From the NCBI RefSeq assembly GCF_900114215.1, contig NZ_FOSG01000023.1:1-64000 (forward strand): a stretch of DNA of 64,000 bases, given 5' to 3'. Each line of letters opens with the position of its first letter. The first letter of the stretch is position 1. This DNA is from Streptomyces mangrovi (GTDB lineage: Bacteria; Actinomycetota; Actinomycetes; Streptomycetales; Streptomycetaceae). The notes beneath the pieces were generated by a model. The model saw nothing but the letters and a program-made list of their open reading frames with translations. It was not told the DNA's origin and ran no database searches. Shown here in pieces: positions 52,803-64,000 of this stretch. Both the position numbers and the translations under genes were made by a program.

Positions 52803-53921
52803 CTACGCCTGCCCGCGCTGTTCGGGGGAGCGGGGGGCGCTCACCGTCGTCCGCCGCCGGCGGCGCTGCGAGGACGTGCGGACGATCAGGTCGGTGGGCA
52901 TGATCCGCTGGACGGGGCGGCCGCCGCCGGTGCCCTCGATGGCGTCGATCAGAAGCTGGACGACGGTGGTGCCGATGCGCCCGGGTTTCAGCGACAGGGT
53001 GGTGATGGGCGGCTCGGTGCCCGCGTAGACGGCGGACTCGCTGCAGCACACCAGCAGCAGGTCGTCGGGGACGCGCAGCCCGTAGCGGCGGGCGGCGGCG
53101 AGCAGGTCGGTGCCGTTGGGGTCGAAGAGTCCGTACACGGCGTCGGGGCGGTCGGGCCGGGCCAGCAGTCTGTCGGCGGCGACGGCGCCGGCGCAGGGGT
53201 CGTGGGCGGGGTAGGCCTCGTACACCGGGTCCTGCCCGGCTCGTTCGCACCAGCCCAGGTAGGCCTCGGTGGACAGACGGGTGTAGGTGTCGGTGCTGGT
53301 GCCGGTGAGCAGGCCGATACGGCGGGCGCCGGCGGCGGCGAGGTGGTCGAGCAGGCCGGTGACGGCCGCCTCGTGGTCGTTGTCGACCCAGGCGGTGACG
53401 GGCAGGTCGCCGCAGGGGCGGCCGTCGGAGACCACGGGGACGCCCTGGCGGACCAGCTCGGTGACGACGGGGTCGCGGTCGGAGGGGTCGATGACGACGG
53501 TGCCGTCGAGGGCGACGTTGGACCAGACGTCGTAGGGGCTCTGCCGGGTGCTGCCGGGGAGGATCACCAGGGCGTAGCCGCGGGCCAGGGCGGCGGAGGA
53601 GGCGGCGCGTGCCATCTCGGCGAAGTAGGCGAACTCGGTGAAGGTGAAGGGCTCCTCGCCGTAGGTCGTGACCGTCAGTCCGATCAGCCCCGACTTGCCG
53701 GTGCGGAGTGTGCGGGCCGCCGCGGAGGGGCGGTAGCCGAGCCGGTCGGCGACTTCGCGGACATGGCGTCGGGTGGCGTCGGGCAGGCGGCCCTTGCCGT
53801 TGAGCGCGTCGGAGACGGTCGTGATCGAGACGCCGGCCGCCGCGGCCACGTCCCGGATGCCCGCCCGCCCCAGCCGACGGCCGTGAGCCCGGCTCACCTG
53901 GTGCTTCCCTGCTGCTGTCAT
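52803..53921 (-). CDS. LacI-family transcriptional regulator (RstP-like)
   Basis: A 372-residue LacI repressor. The N-terminal HTH and hinge are in AGIRDVAAAAGVSITTVSDA, then LNGKGRLPDATRRHVREVAD. The ligand domain of the periplasmic-binding fold runs from GLIGLTVTTYGEEPFTFTEF to PTDLIVRTSSQRRR. The same position in Streptomyces coelicolor, beside hisC and cydA, holds a regulator annotated rstP; that name is from recall and is not assigned here. A basic C-terminal extension follows the usual end. Effector unknown; possible targets include its own promoter in the 374-bp gap before the aminotransferase gene. Confidence 0.9.
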   Translation of the reverse strand: MTAAGKHQVSRAHGRRLGRAGIRDVAAAAGVSITTVSDALNGKGRLPDATRRHVREVADRLGYRPSAAARTLRTGKSGLIGLTVTTYGEEPFTFTEFAYFAEMARAASSAALARGYALVILPGSTRQSPYDVWSNVALDGTVVIDPSDRDPVVTELVRQGVPVVSDGRPCGDLPVTAWVDNDHEAAVTGLLDHLAAAGARRIGLLTGTSTDTYTRLSTEAYLGWCERAGQDPVYEAYPAHDPCAGAVAADRLLARPDRPDAVYGLFDPNGTDLLAAARRYGLRVPDDLLLVCCSESAVYAGTEPPITTLSLKPGRIGTTVVQLLIDAIEGTGGGRPVQRIMPTDLIVRTSSQRRRRRTTVSAPRSPEQRGQA

Positions 53922-54295
53922 GGCGTGCTGATACTAGGGCCGCGCCGCGTCGTTTGCTGGGGTGTACAGAACAATGGGAGAAGAGACGATTCTGCAAGCC
54001 GCTCTGTGGTAACGACCATGGAAAAAAGGGAAGTTGAGCTTTTACCTCATCGTTCCTGCGGATGTTTCACCGCTTGCCGCAGCAGAAGTGGGGATGTCTC
54101 AAAGCTGTCTCAACTCACCTTCACGGGCGATGCGCGCCACGGAGCGCGCCACCAGCGCACACTTCTGCGAACGCGCCCCCTTCTTCCGGCCCCTACGCCG
54201 TTCCGGGGAATCCTTCTAAGGTGTGCAGCATTGGTGGTACGAGCGGCGGCACGCCCGCCCCACGACTGGCCCCGAAGGGTCGAGGAGGACCTGGC
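53922..54295. other. Divergent promoter region, LacI regulator / hisC
   Basis: 374 bp without a gene. The centre (about 53960-54130) is relatively AT-rich and must carry both promoters. A repeated GTCTCAA motif (around 54091-54112) is the only local repeat seen. No clear LacI-type palindrome was recognised. Confidence 0.5.
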
Positions 54296-55372
54296 ATGAC
54301 GGAGATGGCCCCGAAACTGCGCGCGGTGCTGGAGGGGATCCCCACCTACAAGCCCGGCCGCCCTGCCGCCGACGGCCCCACGGCGTACAAGCTGTCCTCC
54401 AACGAGAACCCCTACCCGCCGCTGCCCGGGGTCCTGGAGGCCGCCACCGCCGCCGCCGGTTCCTTCCACCGCTACCCGGACATGGCCTGCGGCCTCCTGA
54501 TGTCGGAGCTGGCGCACCGCTTCGGGGTGCCGATGAGCCACATCGCGACCGGGACCGGATCCGTCGGCGTCGCACAGCAGCTCCTCCAGGCCACCGCCGG
54601 CCCCGGCGACGAGGTGATCTACGCCTGGCGCTCCTTCGAGGCCTACCCGATCATCACCCAGATCTCCGGCGCGGCCTCCGTCCGGGTGCCGCTGGACGGT
54701 GACGAGAGGCACGACCTGGACGCGATGGCCGACGCCGTCACCGAGCGCACGCGCCTGGTCTTCGTCTGCAACCCCAACAATCCCACGGGCACCGCCGTCC
54801 GCCGCGCGGAACTGGAGCGCTTCCTGGACCGCGTCCCCGGCGACGTGCTGGTGGTCCTGGACGAGGCGTACCGCGAGTTCGTCCGCGACGAGGAGATCCC
54901 GGACGGCATCGAGCTGTACCGCGACCGCCCGAACGTCTGCGTGCTGCGCACCTTCTCCAAGGCGTACGGCCTGGCCGGGCTGCGGGTCGGCTTCGCCGTC
55001 GCCCACGAGCCGGTGGCGGCGGCGCTGCGCAAGACCGCGGTGCCGTTCGGCGTGAGCCAGATCGCGCAGGACGCGGCGGTCGCCTCGCTGCGCGGCGAGG
55101 CCGCGCTGCTGGAGCGGGTGGACGCCCTGGTCGCCGAGCGGACGCGGGTGGTGCGCGAGCTGACCGCGCAGGGCTGGACGGTTCCCGAGACCCAGGCGAA
55201 CTTCGTCTGGCTGCGGCTGGGGGAGCGCACGGGCGACTTCGCCGGGACTTGCGAGGCGGCGGGCGTGATGGTGCGGCCGTTCGCGGGCGAGGGGGTCCGC
55301 GTCACGATCGGCGAGACGGAGGCCAACGACCTCTTCCTCAAGGCCGCACAGGACTTCCGCCGGGACCTCTGA
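54296..55372 (+). CDS. hisC: Histidinol-phosphate / aromatic aminotransferase
   Basis: A 358-residue fold-type I aminotransferase. Seen: YKLSSNENPYPPLPGVLEAA near the start, YPDMACGLLMSELAHRFGV, VFVCNPNNPTGTAV, VVLDEAYREFV and the PLP lysine in CVLRTFSKAYGLAGLRVGFA. Known members act on histidinol phosphate or on phenylpyruvate-type 2-oxo acids. The lack of other his genes here means it may be the second (HisC2/Pat-like) copy. ATG 54296 has GAGGAGG 8 nt upstream. A strong hairpin follows at 55420-55455. Confidence 0.92.
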   Translation: MTEMAPKLRAVLEGIPTYKPGRPAADGPTAYKLSSNENPYPPLPGVLEAATAAAGSFHRYPDMACGLLMSELAHRFGVPMSHIATGTGSVGVAQQLLQATAGPGDEVIYAWRSFEAYPIITQISGAASVRVPLDGDERHDLDAMADAVTERTRLVFVCNPNNPTGTAVRRAELERFLDRVPGDVLVVLDEAYREFVRDEEIPDGIELYRDRPNVCVLRTFSKAYGLAGLRVGFAVAHEPVAAALRKTAVPFGVSQIAQDAAVASLRGEAALLERVDALVAERTRVVRELTAQGWTVPETQANFVWLRLGERTGDFAGTCEAAGVMVRPFAGEGVRVTIGETEANDLFLKAAQDFRRDL

Positions 55373-55419
55373 CCCCCACCCCTGGCCCACCGGGGACCAA
55401 CGGCCCTCCGAACAGGACT

Positions 55420-55455
55420 TTCGTTCCCTCCCACCCCCCGGTGGGAGGGAACGAA
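55420..55455. terminator. Terminator between hisC and cydA
   Basis: Perfect 16-bp stem TTCGTTCCCTCCCACC / GGTGGGAGGGAACGAA with a CCCC loop, 48 bp after the hisC stop and just before the Rex operator. Confidence 0.87.
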
Positions 55456-55481
55456 GATAAGCGAGTCATACTTCTTGTGAA

Positions 55482-55497
55482 TGTGAACGCATTCACG
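55482..55497. promoter_or_regulatory. Rex operator (ROP) upstream of cydA
   Basis: TGTGAACGCATTCACG: the left half TGTGAA and the right half TTCACG around CGCA fit the Rex consensus TGTGAANNNNTTCACA with one mismatch. It lies 45 bp before the cydA GTG. Known: Rex senses NADH/NAD+ and represses cydABCD in Streptomyces coelicolor at high oxygen. A GTGTG-N6-CACAC palindrome at 55503-55518 is adjacent and may be another site. Confidence 0.85.
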
Positions 55498-55541
55498 AGC
55501 GCGTGTGCTACGTCACACCATGTCCACTTTGGGAGAGTGCT

Positions 55542-57053
55542 GTGGAACTGGCTCTGGCCCCGGAGACCCTGGCTCGGTGGCAGTTCGGGATCACCACCGT
55601 CTACCACTTCCTCTTCGTCCCCCTGACCATCTCGCTCGCCGCCCTCACCGCCGGCCTCCAGACCGCCTGGGTGCGCACCGGCCGCGAGGTCTACCTGCGA
55701 GCGACGAAGTTCTGGGGCAAACTCTTCCTGATCAACATCGCGATGGGCGTCGTCACCGGCATCGTGCAGGAGTTCCAGTTCGGCATGAACTGGTCCGACT
55801 ACTCCCGCTTCGTCGGCGACGTCTTCGGCGCCCCCCTCGCCTTCGAGGCGCTGATCGCGTTCTTCTTCGAGTCCACCTTCATCGGCCTGTGGATCTTCGG
55901 CTGGGACAAGCTGCCGAAGAGGATCCACCTGGCCACCATCTGGATGGTGGCCATCGGCACGGTCCTGTCCGCGTACTTCATCCTGGCCGCCAACTCCTGG
56001 ATGCAGCACCCGGTCGGCTACCGGATCGACCCCGAGTCCGGCCGCGCCGAACTCACCGACTTCCTCGCGGTGCTCACCCAGAACACCGCCGTGGCGCAGT
56101 TCTTCCACACCATGACCGCCGCCTTCCTCACCGGCGGCGCCTTCATGGTCGGCATCGCCGCCTACCACCTGATGCGCCGCCGCCACATCCCCGTGATGCG
56201 CACCTCGCTGCGCCTCGGCCTGGTCACCCTGGTCGCGGCCGGCGCGCTCACCGCCGTCAGCGGCGACCACCTCGGCAAGATCATGTACGAGCAGCAGCCG
56301 ATGAAGATGGCCGCCGCCGAGGCCCTGTGGGAGACCGAGGGCCCCGCCCCGTTCTCCGTCTTCGCCTACGGCGACGTCGACGAGGGCCACAACAAGGTCG
56401 CCATCGAGATCCCCGGCCTGCTCTCCTTCCTCGCCCACAGCGACTTCGACACCCCCGTCCCCGGCATCAACGACACCAACGCCGCCCTCCAGGAGCAGTA
56501 CGGTCCCGGCGACTACAAGCCCAACATCCCCGTCGCCTACTGGGGCTTCCGCTGGATGATCGGATTCGGCATGGCCTCCACCGCGCTGGGCGCCCTGGGC
56601 CTGTGGCTCACCCGCCGCCGCTTCCTCCTGGCCGAAGGCCACCGCACCACCGAGAACGAGGTTCCCAACCTCGCCCTCACCCCCACCCGCCTGCTGGGCC
56701 CCGCCCTCAGCCGCCGCTACTGGCAGCTCGCCTTCCTCACCCTCGGCTTCCCGCTCATCGCCAACGCCTGGGGCTGGATCTTCACCGAGATGGGCCGCCA
56801 GCCCTGGGTCGTCTACGGCCTGCTGCGCACCTCCTCCGCCGTCTCCCCCGGCGTCTCCCAGCTGGAGGTGCTGATCTCGATGACCGTCTTCACCCTCCTG
56901 TACGCAGTCCTCGCCGTGATCGAGGTGAAGCTCCTGGCCAAGTACATAAAGGCCGGACCGCCCGAGCTCACCGAGGCCGACCTCGACCCGCCCACCCGGA
57001 TCGGCGGCCACGACAAGGACGACGCCGACCGCCCCATGGCCTTCTCCTACTAG
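55542..57053 (+). CDS. cydA: Cytochrome bd ubiquinol/menaquinol oxidase subunit I
   Basis: A 503-residue subunit that holds the haems and the quinol site. Seen: ETLARWQFGITTVYHFLFVP with the haem ligand His near residue 19, FFHTMTAAFLTGGAFMVGIA (haem b595/558 region His), a short Q-loop of the non-proteobacterial type ending near EIPGLLSFLAHSDF, and the conserved GRQPWVVYG. GTG 55542 has GGGAGAG upstream. It leads the cyd operon and is preceded by a Rex box. The enzyme gives high-affinity O2 respiration. Confidence 0.97.
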   Translation: MELALAPETLARWQFGITTVYHFLFVPLTISLAALTAGLQTAWVRTGREVYLRATKFWGKLFLINIAMGVVTGIVQEFQFGMNWSDYSRFVGDVFGAPLAFEALIAFFFESTFIGLWIFGWDKLPKRIHLATIWMVAIGTVLSAYFILAANSWMQHPVGYRIDPESGRAELTDFLAVLTQNTAVAQFFHTMTAAFLTGGAFMVGIAAYHLMRRRHIPVMRTSLRLGLVTLVAAGALTAVSGDHLGKIMYEQQPMKMAAAEALWETEGPAPFSVFAYGDVDEGHNKVAIEIPGLLSFLAHSDFDTPVPGINDTNAALQEQYGPGDYKPNIPVAYWGFRWMIGFGMASTALGALGLWLTRRRFLLAEGHRTTENEVPNLALTPTRLLGPALSRRYWQLAFLTLGFPLIANAWGWIFTEMGRQPWVVYGLLRTSSAVSPGVSQLEVLISMTVFTLLYAVLAVIEVKLLAKYIKAGPPELTEADLDPPTRIGGHDKDDADRPMAFSY

Positions 57054-57072
57054 GTCCGACCGAGGTTTCCCG

Positions 57073-61796
<4,724 letters not shown>

Positions 61797-61807
61797 CGGA
61801 GTCCCGG

Positions 61808-61866
61808 CCCCTTCCGGCTCCCCTTCCGGCTCCCCTTCCGGCTCCCCTTCCGGCTCCCGCCGGCTC
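61808..61866. repeat. Tandem 12-bp repeat after cydCD
   Basis: CCTTCCGGCTCC repeats about four times, followed by degenerate CGGCTCCC units, in the 82-bp gap between cydCD and the convergent aldo/keto reductase. No classic terminator hairpin is seen here. Confidence 0.75.
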
Positions 61867-61878
61867 CCCGGCAGACCC

Positions 61879-62820
61879 TCAGACCGCCTCGTCCAGCCGT
61901 CGCCGCTGCTCCTCGTCCAGCCGCAGCTCCATCGCGTCGAACGCCTCGTCGAGCTGCCCGGTCCGGCTCACTCCGACGATCGGTACGACGGCCGGGTCCC
62001 CGCCGGTCAGCCATGCCAGTACCACCTGGTTCGCGGTGGCCCCGGTCTCGGCGGCCACCTGCCCGAGCACGGCCAGGCGCCGCGCCGTGCCGGGGTGCTC
62101 GTAGTGCTCGGGCAGCGGGCGGTCGGAGCGGGTGTAGGAGCCCCACAGCAGGGAGGAGTAGGCCCACAACTCCATGTCGGGCTCGCTGCGCACGTAGTCG
62201 AGCGACTCGTCGGTCGCGAGCCGGTGCCCGTCCTCCGGCAGGACGACCCCCGGCCGCGGCTGGACGTAGGAGTGCCGCAGTTGCAGGGCGGTCCAGCCCG
62301 CCACCCCCGCCTCACGGGCGAGCGCGCGTGCGCGCTCCACGCGCCAGGTGGCGTGGTTGGAGGCACCGAGCCGGCGGGCCAGCCCGTCCGAGACCACCTC
62401 GCCGAAGGCGCCGACGGTCTCCTCCAGGGGCACCCCGCGGTCCTCCGCGTGCGCCCAGTACAGGTCGACCCACTCCGTGCGCAGCCGCCGCAGGCTCTCG
62501 CGCACCGCCCGGCGCACGACGGGCGCCGACAGTCCCTCGGCGGACTCCGGCCACTTCCCCGGCACGGTCGGCTGCTGGCGCACCTTGGTGCTGATCAGCA
62601 CCCGGTCGCGTACGCCGGGCCGGGCGGCCAGCCACTCGCCGATCACGGTCTCGCTCTGCCCGCCGACGCCGGAGGGGTCGATCCAGAAGCTGTAGCAGTT
62701 GGCGGTGTCGATCCAGCGCCCTCCCCGCTCGACGAAGCGGTCGAGCAGCGCCATTGACGTGCCCCGGTCCAGCCGGGTGCCGAAGTCCATGGCGCCCAGG
62801 GCGAAATACGGTGTGCTCAC
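61879..62820 (-). CDS. Aldo/keto reductase
   Basis: A 313-residue NADPH-dependent reductase with an (alpha/beta)8 barrel. Seen: FVERGGRWIDTANCYSFW with the catalytic Asp and Tyr, RVLISTKVRQQPT with Lys, and VDLYWAHAEDRGVPLEETVG with His. LGASNHATWRVERARALAREA and VVLAWLTGGDPAVVPIVGVS (NADP binding) follow. GTG 62820 (VSTPYFALGAMDFGT) with AGAGGA upstream is preferred over the longer ATG frame at 62946. Substrate unknown. Confidence 0.9.
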   Translation of the reverse strand: MSTPYFALGAMDFGTRLDRGTSMALLDRFVERGGRWIDTANCYSFWIDPSGVGGQSETVIGEWLAARPGVRDRVLISTKVRQQPTVPGKWPESAEGLSAPVVRRAVRESLRRLRTEWVDLYWAHAEDRGVPLEETVGAFGEVVSDGLARRLGASNHATWRVERARALAREAGVAGWTALQLRHSYVQPRPGVVLPEDGHRLATDESLDYVRSEPDMELWAYSSLLWGSYTRSDRPLPEHYEHPGTARRLAVLGQVAAETGATANQVVLAWLTGGDPAVVPIVGVSRTGQLDEAFDAMELRLDEEQRRRLDEAV

Positions 62821-62997
62821 CGGCGGTCCTCTCGTCCGTGCGGCGTCACCGCCGCGCTCGAAGGCCCCATGCTGGCGTTTGGAGAGCACTCCAGGGCAAG
62901 CGCCACCGCGCGGCCGACCCTGGCCGCCCGTGGCCTGACCGCTCACGGCCGAAACGTTCCCGCACCCGCACCTGCACCCGCACTCGCATCCGCCCCG

Positions 62998-63858
62998 TCA
63001 GCCGGCCGGCGGCAGTTCCAGCAGCCGTTCGATGACGGCGGCCACGCCGTCCTCCTCGTTGGCGGCCGTGCGGTGCGTGGTCGCGGCCAGCACTGCCGGA
63101 TGGGCGTTGGCCATGGCGTAGGAGGTGCCGGCCCAGGACAGCATCTCCAGGTCGTTGGGCATGTCGCCGAAGGCGACGACATCCTCGGCCGCCACGCCGC
63201 GCTGCGCACAGCACCGGGCCAGGGTGCTGGCCTTGCTGACGCCGGGGCCGCTGACCTCCAGCAGCGCGGTCGGGCTGGAGCGGGTGAACTCCGCGTGGTG
63301 GCCCGCGACGGTGCGGGCCATGCCCAGGAAATCGTCCGGAACCAGTGAGGTGTGGTGGGCGAGCAGCTTGAGCACCGGCTCGTCGGCGTACTCGGCCTCG
63401 TCCGTCAGCAGCTTCTCCGCCGGTGCGATCAGGGCGCCGGGGTCCAGGTGGAACTGCGGGTACTGCGGCTCGTAGTGGATGCCGCCGGTCCGCTCGACGG
63501 CGAAACTCACGTCGGGGGCGGCCGTCCGCAGTTCCTCGACCACGGTCAGCGCGGTGTCGCGCGGCAGTTCTCTGACCTGCACGATCCGCCGCCCCCGGTG
63601 CAGGTCGACGACGGCCGCGCCGTTGGCGCAGATCGCCAGGCCGTGCCCGTGCACATGGTCGCTGACCACGCCCATCCAGCGGGCCGGCCGCCCGGTGACG
63701 AAGAAGACCTCGATTCCGGCCTCCTCGGCGGCGGCCAGCGCCGCGACCGTGCGGTCGGAGACGGACTTGTCGTCGCGCAGCAGTGTGCCGTCCAGATCGG
63801 TGGCGATGAGGCGCGGACGTGTCATCGGGGGCGCGGGAGCGTGGGTCACGCTCCCCAT
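62998..63858 (-). CDS. HAD-superfamily phosphatase (Cof/YidA type)
   Basis: About 286 residues from ATG 63858, with alternatives GTG 63849 and ATG 63825. HAD motif I is RLIATDLDGTLLRDDKSVSD, motif II VFFVTGRPARW, a type-IIB cap lies in the middle, motif III is around GPGVSKASTLARCC, and motif IV is VVAFGDMPNDLEMLSWAG. These enzymes dephosphorylate sugar phosphates or other small metabolites. None of the starts has a good ribosome-binding site. The gene reads leftward, away from the right edge. Confidence 0.9.
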   Translation of the reverse strand: MGSVTHAPAPPMTRPRLIATDLDGTLLRDDKSVSDRTVAALAAAEEAGIEVFFVTGRPARWMGVVSDHVHGHGLAICANGAAVVDLHRGRRIVQVRELPRDTALTVVEELRTAAPDVSFAVERTGGIHYEPQYPQFHLDPGALIAPAEKLLTDEAEYADEPVLKLLAHHTSLVPDDFLGMARTVAGHHAEFTRSSPTALLEVSGPGVSKASTLARCCAQRGVAAEDVVAFGDMPNDLEMLSWAGTSYAMANAHPAVLAATTHRTAANEEDGVAAVIERLLELPPAG

Positions 63859-64000
63859 GGTCCCGCATATGCCCGCACAGGCGTGCGCCAAGGTGCCCGA
63901 ATGAGCCACGGGGTGAACGCATTCGGAACCGGATGGACAGAGACGGTCGGCCTCGGGGACATCCGGCCGTCCACGTAGGGAAAACGCTACGACTCGTCCA
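63859..64000. other. Right-edge intergenic sequence
   Basis: 142 bp upstream of the HAD gene without a recognisable gene. GTGAACGCATTC at 63914-63925 resembles half of a Rex box but lacks the complementary right end. Nothing else stands out before the window ends. Confidence 0.4.

Noticed and set aside
61808..61866. Mobile element remnant after cydCD
   Set aside because: Only a short tandem duplication of CCTTCCGGCTCC; no inverted ends or transposase traces.
63914..63925. Second Rex operator
   Set aside because: GTGAACGCATTC shares the core with the cydA site, but the right half lacks CAC and the inverted symmetry fails.

Overview
The window is a very GC-rich, densely coded actinobacterial chromosome segment. 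Gene content and order (trxB, anti-sigma, sigM, pseudokinase, murJ, cca ... rpsF-ssb-rpsR-rplI, dnaB ... thiC ... rstP-like regulator, hisC, cydAB-cydCD) match the origin-proximal core of a Streptomyces chromosome. Three perfect parS sites (GTTTCACGTGAAAC) in the first 12 kb support an origin-proximal position. I found no tRNA, rRNA, CRISPR array or insertion sequence.

Layout. 1-16.5 kb: redox and envelope block: trxB (edge-truncated, with a sigma-R type promoter), a zinc anti-sigma factor and its ECF sigma factor, a membrane pseudokinase with an extracytoplasmic discoidin-like domain, the lipid II flippase MurJ, a large anchored DUF6049 protein, the CCA-adding enzyme, an MFS transporter, a GT87-type mannosyltransferase and a bifunctional penicillin-binding protein with a Thr-Asp-Thr-Gly-Gly repeat tail. 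16.8-21.6 kb: PadR regulator, inositol-phosphate synthase, an alanine-racemase-fold protein, FemX and a small membrane protein. 21.9-28.3 kb: S6-SSB-S18-L9 operon, a MATE transporter and dnaB. The helicase gene is interrupted exactly in its Walker A motif by a 407-residue class 3 intein.

28.3-43.2 kb: accessory genes: YunG-like, AraC, VOC and GNAT proteins; an antirepressor-like protein fused to a degenerate Mrr-type nuclease domain; a serine hydrolase; flavohemoglobin with a PPOX partner; a Nudix hydrolase; a translationally coupled phosphatase / fructosamine kinase / trans-sulfuration-type operon; small membrane proteins; and a YibE/F protein. 43.2-54 kb: TPP riboswitch and thiC, a TPR protein, a lipoprotein, a secreted subtilisin with a divergent LuxR-type regulator, a Mut7-C RNase-like protein, a metallophosphatase and a LacI regulator. 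54.2-64 kb: HisC-type aminotransferase, the Rex-box-controlled cytochrome bd operon (cydA, cydB, fused cydCD), an aldo/keto reductase and a HAD phosphatase.

Most unusual signals: (1) the class 3 DnaB intein with two Cys-rich clusters and a damaged homing-endonuclease motif; (2) a roughly 104-nt nested palindrome translated in frame in the CydD-CydC linker, in which every mismatch becomes a G-U pair in the mRNA; (3) the antirepressor/dead-Mrr fusion and its palindrome-rich promoter region; (4) a cluster of DnaA-box-like sequences before dnaB; (5) parS sites embedded in two coding sequences. Family names, gene order comparisons and functions come from recalled knowledge of these families; no database search was run.
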